From: Actinomadura sp. NBRC 104412
GTDB taxonomy: Bacteria > Actinomycetota > Actinomycetes > Streptosporangiales > Streptosporangiaceae
Length of the DNA stretch: 64,000 nucleotides
NCBI RefSeq assembly: GCF_030269515.1
Contig: NZ_BSTM01000021.1
Coordinates: 62,001-126,000 of the forward strand
Direction of reading: 5' to 3'
This document shows, one piece after another, positions 28,522 through 36,096 of the stretch; within the stretch, counting starts at the first letter, position 1; the number at the start of each line of letters is the position of its first letter. The notes beneath the pieces were generated by a model. It saw only the letters and a program-made list of their open reading frames with translations. It made no database searches and was not told where the DNA came from. Position numbers and translations under genes: made by a program.

Positions 28522-29775
28522 TCACGGACTTGACCGGTTATCTCCCTGGACGCCGTGGAGGGCGGGCGACCGTTCGGCGGCGGGGCCCTGGATCGTCCGG
28601 TTCCGCCCGGCGGCCAGGCCGGGGACCACCAGCGCCGCGGTGATCGCCAGCACCAGGATCATCGGAGCGTTCCAGCCGTGCGTGGCGTCGTGCAGCGCGC
28701 CGACCGCCAGCGGGCCGAGCGCCGCGACCACGTACCCGCAGCCCTGCGCCATCCCGGACAGTTGGACGGCCACCCGCGTGTCGTGCGCGCGCAGGCCGAT
28801 GAGCGCGAGCGCCATGGCGAACCCGACCCCCTGTCCGAGCCCGAGCACCGTTCCCCACAGCCAGGCCGAGCCGAGCGGCGCCCAGGCGATCCCGGCGAAC
28901 CCCACGAAGGCGAGCACCACGGTGATGACGGCCAGCGGACGCTGGTCACGCATGTGCCGGGCCAGCAGCGGCATCGACAGCGAGCCGACGGCCTGCATCA
29001 GGTTGGTGAGCGCGAAGGCGTAACCGGCGGTCTCCGCGGTCATCCCGCGGTCCTGGAGGATCGTCGCCAGCCAGCCCACCACCACGTACGCCAGCAGGGA
29101 CTGGACGCCCATGAAGAACGTGACGTGCCACGCCAGCGTCGATCGCCACACCGTGGCGGCGGGTGGCCGCGTCCCGTCCCCTACGGCGGGACGTGCGCCG
29201 GGGACGTCCCTCGTACGCGCGAGGCGGGGGAGCCAGGCGAGGCCCGCGATCGCGGCCGGAACGGCGAGCAGGGCCAGCGGGACCCGCCAGCCGCCGCCCA
29301 GCGCCTGGTCGACGGGGATCACCACCGCCGCCGCCAGGGCCGCGCTGGCCGTGATCGCGACCGTGTAGATCGAGGTCACCAAGGCGATCGAGGAGGGGTG
29401 GTCGCGCTTGATCACGGCGGGCATCGCGATGTTCCCGATGCTGATCGCGATCCCGGCGGCCAGCGAGCCCGCGTACAGCGCCGCCGGCGCGTCCACGAGC
29501 CTGAGCAGGAGCGCCCCCACCAGCAGCGCCATGCTGGACACCAGCAGCGTCTCGCTGCGCGGCGAGCGCCGCATGAACGCCGCGGCCAGCCCGTAGGAGC
29601 CGAAGAACAGCAGCGGCAGCGTCGTGAGCGCGCCCGCCGCGGTGCCCGACAGGTCGTACTCGTCGCTGATCTCGGGGAGCAGCGGCCCCACGGCCACGAC
29701 CGCGGGCCGCAGGTTCACCGCGACCAGGACGAGCAGCGACAACTGAAGGGCGATGACGCCCCGCCGCGCGGTCAC
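28522..29775 (-). CDS. MFS transporter, CynX/NimT type
   Basis: 417 residues, about 12 transmembrane segments. ALQLSLLVLVAVNLRPAVVAVGPLLPEI is the characteristic first helix and loop of the CynX/NimT (cyanate/nitroimidazole) subgroup, and FFMGVQSLLAYVVVGWLATILQDRGMTAETAGY is the family seventh-helix block. GTG 29775 with GGGGAGG six bases upstream is preferred to the TTG at 29805. Substrate unknown. Confidence 0.85.
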   Translation of the reverse strand: MTARRGVIALQLSLLVLVAVNLRPAVVAVGPLLPEISDEYDLSGTAAGALTTLPLLFFGSYGLAAAFMRRSPRSETLLVSSMALLVGALLLRLVDAPAALYAGSLAAGIAISIGNIAMPAVIKRDHPSSIALVTSIYTVAITASAALAAAVVIPVDQALGGGWRVPLALLAVPAAIAGLAWLPRLARTRDVPGARPAVGDGTRPPAATVWRSTLAWHVTFFMGVQSLLAYVVVGWLATILQDRGMTAETAGYAFALTNLMQAVGSLSMPLLARHMRDQRPLAVITVVLAFVGFAGIAWAPLGSAWLWGTVLGLGQGVGFAMALALIGLRAHDTRVAVQLSGMAQGCGYVVAALGPLAVGALHDATHGWNAPMILVLAITAALVVPGLAAGRNRTIQGPAAERSPALHGVQGDNRSSP

Positions 29776-29845
29776 GGCGCCTCCCCGGACGGCCCGAAAT
29801 GTCAATGATCATACAGTTGGGGCCGGCCGGGCGCCGGGGGCGGGG

Positions 29846-30086
29846 TCACCGGTCGGTGTCGTGTGGGGCCTCGTCACGCCGGGTGCGCTGGGCGGGGCTG
29901 CCCTCGATCACCCCGCCTTGGACGGCGCCGCGGTGGGGGCTCGCGCCGCGGATCCTGTTCGTGCGGACCCGTCTGCGCGAGACGTACAGCGTCAGGAACA
30001 GCCAGGTGATCAGGGCCAGGGCGACGACGAGCGGGGCGACGGCCAGCAGGATATTGGCGCCGACCGGGGATGCGTCTGCGAGCATT
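29846..30086 (-). CDS. Small single-pass membrane protein
   Basis: 79 residues: MLADASPVGANILLAVAPLV followed by one helix and an Arg-rich, acidic cytoplasmic tail. ATG 30086 is preceded by a strong AGGAGGTG with ideal spacing, which decides the start over longer in-frame options. It resembles the 98-residue protein at 28180-28476 in layout. Unknown function. Confidence 0.62.
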
Positions 30087-30203
30087 CGGCCACACCTCCT
30101 CCCGCTCCGCCCTACCCGACATGTCAGGCTCAACCCAAAATGCCGGGTTTTGGGCGGCCGGTCGGAACGCGGGCCGGAGGCCGCGAGGCGGCCCGGCGAA
30201 GGG

Positions 30204-31973
30204 TCACATGCCCCGCGACTGGGAGATCGAGCCCGAGGTGGCCAGCGTGAACGTGCGCATCGACTCGGCGAACTCCGACAGGTCCCACTCGGCGGGACCC
30301 TCGTACCAGTAGAGGTTGTCGGCGCCCTCGGCCCGCTCGCCCGCGTTCTCCACCGTCTTGGCCCACTTCGCGACGACGCCGAACACCACCGCGTACGGCA
30401 GGAAGCGCGAGAACAGCGCGATCCGCTGTGGCGCGGCCATCTCCCCGGCGGCGTCGTCCGGCAGCTCGCCGCGCTCCAGGAACGCGCGGAACCCGATCGT
30501 GTGCGCCAGCACCGTCGAGCCGCGCGCCGTCTTGGCCGGCATGTACTGCCCGCCGTACGTCAGCGCCGCCCCCGCGATGATCAAGGCCAGTCCGACCAGC
30601 GCGTGTTCGGTGGCCAGCGCCAGCGCGACCGTGCCCGCCACGCCGAGGACCGTGAGCACCAGGCCCGCGATCGTCCAGCGGGACCGCACGCTGTCGGGAC
30701 GGCGCGCGAACCAGCCCTGCTCGACCACGTCGTCGTACATCGCCGAACGGACCTTGGCGAGCTGCGTCGCGAACGTCCCGCCCAGCTCCGACAGCTTCAC
30801 CGAGTCGCGGGCCGCGCCGTCCGGGGCGGTGAACAGGGCGTCCAGCAGCAGCCGCTCGTAACGCAGCAGGTTCTCGGGGGACGGGCGGTCCAGCCGCCGC
30901 AGCGCCCAGTCGAGCCGGCCGGTGGAGGCCCTGTCCTCCTCCTCGATCAGCAGGTGGCCGCGCACCGCCAGGTCCACGATGGTGGCGGTCACGTCGATGA
31001 CATCGGCCCGCTCGTCGATCAGCGTGCCGATCTGGCCGGGCCGTACCCCGTCCGGCGGCTCGAACCGAGACCCCTCGACCGGGGCGTGGTCGCCCTCGGC
31101 CGCCCGCTTGCCGACCACCCGGGCGTCCCGCCCGCGCAGCAGGTAGAGCCCGCCGAGCCCGCCGATCAGCAGCGCCAGCAGCCCGGACAGCGCGGCGACC
31201 GTGACCCCGTTGACCGAGAACGCGGTCGCCACCGTGCGCCGCCGCTCGAAGATCGGCCTGCCGCCGGTCGCCCCGGCGGGCAGGCCCACCACGACCGTCA
31301 GGTACTCGCCGGCCGGCATCCGCTGCTGGACGAAGATCCCCTGCGTGTGGGTGTGGTTGGTGTAGAACTGCGTGCAGCCGATCGCGCTGTCCAGCGGCCC
31401 GGCGAAGCAGTTGACGTTGCGGATCGGCGCCCCGCCGTCCACGGTGACGCGCGCCTCGTCCACCGGGACCTTCCAGCCGCCGATCGCCGTCCAGCGCAGT
31501 TCCTCGACCGCGCCCATCGGCGCCACCGTCCCCCGCACCTCGTAGTCCAGCACGACGGTGCGGCGGCCCGTGAACGGCGCGTTCCCGGTGACCTTGAGCA
31601 GCGTGCGGGTGTCGTGCTCCGTCATCGCGACCTGGGCGGGGCCTCCGTCGGGACTGGACGCGCGGACGTTCGCGATCGGGTTCACCCGGTCCTCGCTGAC
31701 GCTGCTGTGCCGCTTGGTGACGAACGCGCGCTCCAGGCCGCGGGAGCCGCCGAACTCGTAGGTGATGGTCTCCCGTACCCGGGCGACCCCGCCCCGCCCG
31801 ATCCGCAGCGCCACCTCGTCCTTGACCACCCGCTCGGGCGCGGCCACGGTGGACGGGACCTCCGGTCCGGCCTCGGCCGCGACGGCCGGGACGGGGCCGA
31901 ACAGAGGACCGAGCAGGGGGAGGAAGGCGGCGATGGCCAGGGAGGCGGCCAGTGGTCGCGAGCAAGCCGGCAT
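30204..31973 (-). CDS. DUF2207 family membrane protein
   Basis: 589 residues. Signal peptide (SLAIAAFLPLLGPLFGPVPAVAA), then an extracytoplasmic beta-rich domain (about 45-225; RITYEF-like start, WTAIGGWKVPVDEARVTV, Cys pair NCFAGPLDSAIGC). One helix (about 240-262), a cytoplasmic region with DVIDVTATIVDLAVRGHLLIEEED (winged-helix-like, usual in DUF2207), two more helices (about 405-455), and a C-terminal tail ending in SGSISQSRGM. The usual Ser/Gly-rich tail of the family is short here. Role unknown in general. The stop is 118 bp from the small membrane gene downstream. Confidence 0.85.
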   Translation of the reverse strand: MPACSRPLAASLAIAAFLPLLGPLFGPVPAVAAEAGPEVPSTVAAPERVVKDEVALRIGRGGVARVRETITYEFGGSRGLERAFVTKRHSSVSEDRVNPIANVRASSPDGGPAQVAMTEHDTRTLLKVTGNAPFTGRRTVVLDYEVRGTVAPMGAVEELRWTAIGGWKVPVDEARVTVDGGAPIRNVNCFAGPLDSAIGCTQFYTNHTHTQGIFVQQRMPAGEYLTVVVGLPAGATGGRPIFERRRTVATAFSVNGVTVAALSGLLALLIGGLGGLYLLRGRDARVVGKRAAEGDHAPVEGSRFEPPDGVRPGQIGTLIDERADVIDVTATIVDLAVRGHLLIEEEDRASTGRLDWALRRLDRPSPENLLRYERLLLDALFTAPDGAARDSVKLSELGGTFATQLAKVRSAMYDDVVEQGWFARRPDSVRSRWTIAGLVLTVLGVAGTVALALATEHALVGLALIIAGAALTYGGQYMPAKTARGSTVLAHTIGFRAFLERGELPDDAAGEMAAPQRIALFSRFLPYAVVFGVVAKWAKTVENAGERAEGADNLYWYEGPAEWDLSEFAESMRTFTLATSGSISQSRGM

Positions 31974-32058
31974 GGCCGCCCATCGTAGCCGTTGCGGGTG
32001 GACGCCGACGTTCCACGCAGGAGTGCGGCATACACCACCTGTGCGATGATTTTCCGCT

Positions 32059-33033
32059 ATGGCAGGTCACAATCCCCCACCCGCGCCCCCGAGGGCCGAG
32101 GTGCGGGCGGGCCTGCCGGGTGGCCCGCCCGGCACGATCTACCGGTACGAGCCGCGCCGCCGCGCGCCGCGTCGCGCCCCCGGCGGGACGATCGCGGGCA
32201 TCCTCGGCGCGCTGGCCTCGACGGTCGTGGTGGTCGTCCTGGGCTTCGCGCTGTTCGGCCCCGGGGACGGCGGCGTGTCCGCCCCCGGCATCCTGCGTCC
32301 CGGCGCGCAGGCCGGCAAGGAGAGCGCCACCTCGAACCGGCTCTACACGACGGGCCCGCTGGATCCGGTGAGCTGCCGGCTGCCGTCCATCGCGCCCGGC
32401 GCCGACTCCATGCGCCGGTTCATGAACGTGCTGAGCGACTGCCTGGACGGCTCGTGGCGCGGCCAGTTCGGCAAGGCGCGGATGCCGTTCTCCCCGCCCA
32501 ACCGGATCTTCTGGGACGCGCCCGGCCGCGGCCCGTGCGGCACGTACCCGAGCCCGGGGGCGTCGGCGTTCTACTGTCCCGCCAACAACACGATGTACGT
32601 GGGGCTGGAACACATCGTGGAGACCTCGGGCGGTGAGCCGCTGTCGCACTACGCGGTGTTCGCCAGGGTCATCGCGCACGAGTACGGCCATCACGTCCAG
32701 GACCGCGCGGGGATCCTGCTGTACGGGCAGCAGGAGATGGAGCGGCAGCGGGACGCGGTCGCCCGTGCCGCCGTCAGCCGGCGCATCGAGTTGCAGGCGC
32801 AGTGCTTCGCGGGCGCCTTCCTGGGCGCCGAACGCGCCACGCTGCCGATGACGCGCGCCCAGTACGTAGCCCTGATCAACGACGTCCAGGGACGCGGGGA
32901 CGAGCAGCAACCCGAGGACAAACGCGACCACGGATCCAGCCGCAACTACGCGGGCTGGGTGGTGAAGGGCTACCGCGACCAACGCCTGGCCGTCTGCAAC
33001 ACCTGGACGGTCCCTGCGGAAGACGTTGACTGA
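32059..33033 (+). CDS. Membrane-anchored neutral zinc metallopeptidase (YpfJ type)
   Basis: 324 residues. Arg/Pro-rich cytoplasmic N-terminus, one transmembrane helix (about 50-73, IAGILGALASTVVVVVLGFALFG), then an extracellular peptidase domain. VIAHEYGHHVQD is the HExxH zinc site (about 212-223), ELQAQCFAGAFLG supplies the downstream Glu ligand (about 245), and the end resembles the family (GYRDQRLAVCNTW). CGTYPSPGASAFYCPANNTMYVGLE is the conserved pre-catalytic block. A strong terminator begins in its stop codon. Confidence 0.9.
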   Translation: MAGHNPPPAPPRAEVRAGLPGGPPGTIYRYEPRRRAPRRAPGGTIAGILGALASTVVVVVLGFALFGPGDGGVSAPGILRPGAQAGKESATSNRLYTTGPLDPVSCRLPSIAPGADSMRRFMNVLSDCLDGSWRGQFGKARMPFSPPNRIFWDAPGRGPCGTYPSPGASAFYCPANNTMYVGLEHIVETSGGEPLSHYAVFARVIAHEYGHHVQDRAGILLYGQQEMERQRDAVARAAVSRRIELQAQCFAGAFLGAERATLPMTRAQYVALINDVQGRGDEQQPEDKRDHGSSRNYAGWVVKGYRDQRLAVCNTWTVPAEDVD

Positions 33034-33087
33034 CCGACACCCGGAGCGGAGCGCCAGCGGAGTGGAGGGTGTCGGTCAGTCTGTTTT
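33030..33087 (+). terminator. Intrinsic terminator after the metallopeptidase
   Basis: CTGACCGACACCC (33030-33042) pairs perfectly with GGGTGTCGGTCAG (33067-33079), 13 bp, followed by TCTGTTTT. The left arm overlaps the TGA stop codon. Confidence 0.85.
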
Positions 33088-33096
33088 GTCGGGGGT

Positions 33097-33144
33097 GTGG
33101 GGGTCGTCCCCCACAGGGGTACTGAGGGACACCCGGGTGTCCCT
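33097..33144. repeat. Two further hairpins after the terminator
   Basis: GTGGGGG/CCCCCAC (33097-33114, 4-base loop) and a perfect 20-bp palindrome AGGGACACCCGGGTGTCCCT (33125-33144). They may back up termination or insulate the XRE-hbhA operon that follows. Confidence 0.6.
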
Positions 33145-33219
33145 GCGTGGGCCCGGTCACAGGTTTGAGATCATCTGATCACGGGATGTGAGCACCATCA
33201 CGGCCGTGTGCTAGCAAGA

Positions 33220-33239
33220 GTGCTTGCAATTGCAAGCAC
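33220..33239. promoter_or_regulatory. Perfect 20-bp palindrome, probable XRE operator
   Basis: GTGCTTGCAATTGCAAGCAC ends two bases before the ATG of the XRE gene. A related half GTGCTAGCAAG is just upstream (33208-33218). The position over the expected start of transcription suggests autorepression. The link to this regulator is inference. Confidence 0.7.
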
Positions 33240-33240
33240 C

Positions 33241-33723
33241 ATGACGCAGGGTGGAGAGATGGCGGGTTCCAAGGTCGGCTCCATCGGGGAGTACATCCGC
33301 GAGCAGCGCACCCGGGCGAAGATCTCGCTGCGCCAGCTCGCCGATGTCTCGGGCATCTCCAACCCGTACCTGAGCCAGATCGAGCGCGGGCTGCGCAAGC
33401 CCAGCGCGGAGATATTGCAGCAGATCGCGAAGGGGCTGCGCATCTCCGCCGAGGCGCTGTACGTGCGGGCGGGGATTTTGGAGGACCGCGAGGCCGACAC
33501 CGACGTCCAGGCCGCGGTGCGGGCCGACCTGATGCTCACCGAACGCCAGAAGCAGGTGCTGCTCGACATCTACGCCTCGTTCCTGAAGGAGAACGAGGCG
33601 GACGGAACGGTCGGGCGCGACACGGCTGTCGAGGACGAGGACGCGTCCCCGGAGCCACACCACGGACCACGGAACGGGAGCGCCCATGAGGACTCCCGCC
33701 AGAACAAGGAGGAGGCCGGATGA
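33241..33723 (+). CDS. XRE-type HTH regulator upstream of hbhA
   Basis: 160 residues. HTH from about 12 to 68 (IGEYIREQRTRAKISLRQLADVSGISNPYLSQIERGLRKPSAEILQQIAKGL), then ALYVRAGILE and a charged C-terminal helix and tail. Its stop overlaps the hbhA-like ATG (ATGA). XRE, HbhA and DUF2516 in this order is the arrangement I recall for M. tuberculosis Rv0474-Rv0476. ATG 33241 is used; ATG 33259 (MAGSKVGSIGEY) with GGTGGAG close upstream is an alternative. It probably binds the palindrome at 33220-33239. Confidence 0.85.
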   Translation: MTQGGEMAGSKVGSIGEYIREQRTRAKISLRQLADVSGISNPYLSQIERGLRKPSAEILQQIAKGLRISAEALYVRAGILEDREADTDVQAAVRADLMLTERQKQVLLDIYASFLKENEADGTVGRDTAVEDEDASPEPHHGPRNGSAHEDSRQNKEEAG

Positions 33724-34187
33724 CGATCACCAACACCATCCGTGAGAACAAGGCCGTCTACACGGTCGCCGGGATGGGCGACCTCGCGTACGAGAAGCTC
33801 CGCGAAGTGCCGGAGCAGGTGAACAGGGCCCGCGAGTCCGCCGGCAAGTACCAGGGCGAGATGCGCGAGAGCCTCGACAAGTACCGCATGCAGTTGCGCG
33901 AGGCCGTCGACCGGTACCGCGGCGAGGTCCGGGAGAACGTGGGCCGGATCGAGGTCAAGGACCTTCCCGGTGTCGCGGTCTCGTACGCGACCCACTTCGG
34001 CACCCGCGCCGTCGAGCTGATCGACGAGCTGGCCGAGCGCGGCCGGAAGGTCGTCCACAGGGAGGCCGCCGAGCGGGCCGAGATCACCGAGACGCCGGCC
34101 ACGGCCCCCAAGCCCCGCGCCGCCCAGCAGAAGAGGACGGCGCAGACCCGCGCCCGCAGCGGCTCGACCCGCAAGACCCAGAACTGA
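33720..34187 (+). CDS. hbhA: HbhA-like heparin-binding protein homologue
   Basis: 155 residues. A long amphipathic helix (about 20-110) with regular Arg/Glu/Tyr spacing (MRESLDKYRMQLREAVDRYRG) and a Lys/Arg/Ala/Pro/Thr-rich C-terminal tail (APKPRAAQQKRTAQTRARSG). This is the layout of HbhA, which in mycobacteria binds heparan sulfate and also membranes. No signal peptide is seen. The tail is shorter and more Arg-rich than the mycobacterial Lys-rich one, so adhesion is not assured; a membrane-shaping or growth role is equally likely. Translationally coupled to the XRE gene and ended by a strong hairpin. Confidence 0.8.
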   Translation: MTITNTIRENKAVYTVAGMGDLAYEKLREVPEQVNRARESAGKYQGEMRESLDKYRMQLREAVDRYRGEVRENVGRIEVKDLPGVAVSYATHFGTRAVELIDELAERGRKVVHREAAERAEITETPATAPKPRAAQQKRTAQTRARSGSTRKTQN

Positions 34188-34203
34188 CGTCGTTCGCTTT
34201 CCC

Positions 34204-34239
34204 ACGGAACCCGGCCGGGATCAACCGGCCGGGTTCCGT
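34204..34239 (+). terminator. Hairpin terminator after hbhA
   Basis: ACGGAACCCGGCCGG (34204-34218) pairs perfectly with 34225-34239 across the loop GATCAA, a 15-bp stem. Only GTCGTTG-like bases flank it, so there is no real T-run; such U-less hairpins are common after actinobacterial genes. Confidence 0.7.
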
Positions 34240-34298
34240 CGTTGACTAGGGTGGGCACACGATCGAAGGCGAGTCGCGGCGACGGAACGGTGATCACT

Positions 34299-34631
34299 AT
34301 GATGGACGGACTCTTCTACTTCTTCTGGTTGCTGGCCATCGTCGCCTTCATCTTCGAGGTCGTCGCCCTCGTCGACATCCTGCAGGTGCCCGAGGGCGCC
34401 TTTCCCGCGGCGGACAAGCAGACCAAGAAGCTCTGGCTGATCCTGCTGGTGGTCGCCAACGTGGTCGGGCTCGGCGGCGCGGCCGGGATCCTGCCGCTGC
34501 TGTCGTTCCTGCCGATCGCCGCGTTCATCGTGGCGGCGATCTACCTGGCGGACGTGAAGCCCGCGGTGAAGCCGTACAAGAACAAGGGGAAGGGCGGGGG
34601 TTCCAGCTCCGGCCCGTACGGACCCTGGTGA
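34299..34631 (+). CDS. DUF2516 family membrane protein
   Basis: 110 residues with three hydrophobic segments (FYFFWLLAIVAFIFEVVALVDIL; LWLILLVVANVVGLGG; LSFLPIAAFIVAAIYLADV) and a Lys/Gly/Ser tail ending GPYGPW. It resembles the Rv0476 type protein that follows hbhA in mycobacteria. ATG 34299 or the adjacent ATG 34302 is the start. A separate promoter is needed because the hbhA hairpin lies between. Function unknown. Confidence 0.82.
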   Translation: MMDGLFYFFWLLAIVAFIFEVVALVDILQVPEGAFPAADKQTKKLWLILLVVANVVGLGGAAGILPLLSFLPIAAFIVAAIYLADVKPAVKPYKNKGKGGGSSSGPYGPW

Positions 34632-34659
34632 CCCCTGGACGAGTCTCGGAAAGTCGACG

Positions 34660-35394
34660 ATGACCAAGACAACCCATGGCCGCACCGCGCGGCTCGAACT
34701 GGACGACCAGGCCCTCCGCGACTGGGACGCGCTCGTCCTGGACGCGAGCCCCGAGGGAATCGTGCTCGACCGATCGGCCTTCTACCCGGGTGGCGGCGGC
34801 CAGCCGCCCGACCACGGCGTGCTGCTCTGGCAGGGCGTCCAGACCCGCATCGCCGGGGTGCGCAAGGGCGATGACCTGGAGCTGATCCCGGTGGAGGGCG
34901 ACCCGGTCCCGCCGGTCGGCACGTCCGTCCGCTGCTCCGTCGAGGACGAGCGCAGGACCGCGCTCATGCGCACGCACTCCGGTCTCCACCTGCTGTGCGG
35001 CGTGGTGTTCCGGGATTACGGCTGCCTGGTGACGGGCGGCAACATGGATCCCCTTAGCGCCCGTATGGACTTCGACCTGCGCGAGGTGCCGCCCGGCTTC
35101 AAGCAGGCCGTCGAGGACGCGTGCAACAAGGAGATCGAGGCGGACCGGCGGATCGAGATCAGGACGCTGCCGCGGGCGGAGGCGTTCGAGATCCCCGACA
35201 TCGTCCGCACCGCGACCAACCTGGTGCCGCCCGAGGTGCAGGACGTGCGGATCGTCGACATCGTCGGCCTCGACACCCAGGCCGACGGCGGTACCCATGT
35301 GGCGTCCACCCGGCAGATCGGTCACATCACGGTGGCCAAGGTGGAGAACAAGGGCCGCGGGTTCCGCCGCCTGAGAATCAAGATCACGGACTGA
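34660..35394 (+). CDS. Alanyl-tRNA editing protein (AlaX type)
   Basis: 244 residues, a free-standing relative of the AlaRS editing domain that removes Ser or Gly from tRNA-Ala. FYPGGGGQPPD (about 42-52) begins the second-domain barrel. RTHSGLHLL (HxxxH zinc ligands, about 107-111) and DTQADGGTHVAST (about 206-218, carrying the later His; the usual Cys ligand position holds Gln or Asp here) form the active site. It is a single catalytic module with a short N-terminal barrel (AlaX-M size). The end overlaps the convergent TetR gene by 11 bp. Confidence 0.88.
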   Translation: MTKTTHGRTARLELDDQALRDWDALVLDASPEGIVLDRSAFYPGGGGQPPDHGVLLWQGVQTRIAGVRKGDDLELIPVEGDPVPPVGTSVRCSVEDERRTALMRTHSGLHLLCGVVFRDYGCLVTGGNMDPLSARMDFDLREVPPGFKQAVEDACNKEIEADRRIEIRTLPRAEAFEIPDIVRTATNLVPPEVQDVRIVDIVGLDTQADGGTHVASTRQIGHITVAKVENKGRGFRRLRIKITD

Positions 35395-36025
35395 TCCGCG
35401 GCTCGGTGAGCGCGGCGACCGAGCCGAGGCCGTTCTCGACGATGGCCATGGCGCGGTCGAGGGCCGCGCTCATCGACGGCGGGTCGTAGCCGTGCCGGCG
35501 GCAGTGCATGATGACCGCCTGCATGCCGCCGATCGCGATCCCGGACGCGGCGACCGCGTCGATCTCGTCGATGTCCGGGCACAGCTCGCGCAGCCGGCTC
35601 TCGATCTCCTCCTGCACGTCCATCAGCCGTTGGAGCGCCCGCGCCCGCAGCCCGGGACGTTCCGTCACCAGGCGCACCTGGACGGCGCCGTACTCGCCCT
35701 GCCCGGCCACCAGCGCCTCGATGACGCCGAGGATGCCGCGCCGCATGGTCTCCAGCGGGGCCTCGCCGGGCACGCGGTGGCCCAGCCGTTCGGCGACCTC
35801 CTCCAGCCGGTCGTCGATCTCGGCGAAGACCACGTCCTCCTTGCTCGGGAAGTAGCCGAAGAAGGTGCGGGGTGAGACGTCGGCCGCCGCGGCGATGTCG
35901 GCGATCGTGGTCTCCTCGTAGCCCCGTTCCGCGAACAGCTTGAGCGCGGCCGCGGCGAGCGCGGCACGGGTCTGCCTCTTCTTGCGGGCGCGCAGTCCCG
36001 TGGACGGCTCGCTGGAGTGACGCAT
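35384..36025 (-). CDS. TetR family regulator, divergent to MMPL transporter
   Basis: 213 residues. HTH at about 12-60 (KKRQTRAALAAAALKLFAERGYEETTIADIAAAADVSPRTFFGYFPSKEDVVF), ligand domain to the end. TAATAT (leftward, 36038-36033) lies seven bases from the ATG at 36025, an ideal leaderless -10 box. The 71-bp gap to the MMPL gene holds TGCAAAGTTGCA, a probable operator for both, so it likely represses an exporter in response to its substrate. Confidence 0.93.
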   Translation of the reverse strand: MRHSSEPSTGLRARKKRQTRAALAAAALKLFAERGYEETTIADIAAAADVSPRTFFGYFPSKEDVVFAEIDDRLEEVAERLGHRVPGEAPLETMRRGILGVIEALVAGQGEYGAVQVRLVTERPGLRARALQRLMDVQEEIESRLRELCPDIDEIDAVAASGIAIGGMQAVIMHCRRHGYDPPSMSAALDRAMAIVENGLGSVAALTEPRISP

Positions 36026-36044
36026 ATCACGAATATTACCACGA

Positions 36045-36067
36045 CTGCAAAGTTGCATCGGTTGCAG
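36045..36067. promoter_or_regulatory. Probable TetR operator
   Basis: TGCAAAGTTGCA (36046-36057) is a 5-bp inverted repeat, and CTGCAA (36045-36050) with TTGCAG (36062-36067) forms a wider one in the divergent TetR/MMPL gap. Confidence 0.6.
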
Positions 36068-36096
36068 ACTTTCGGCCGTTGTGTTGTCCTTCCGGT

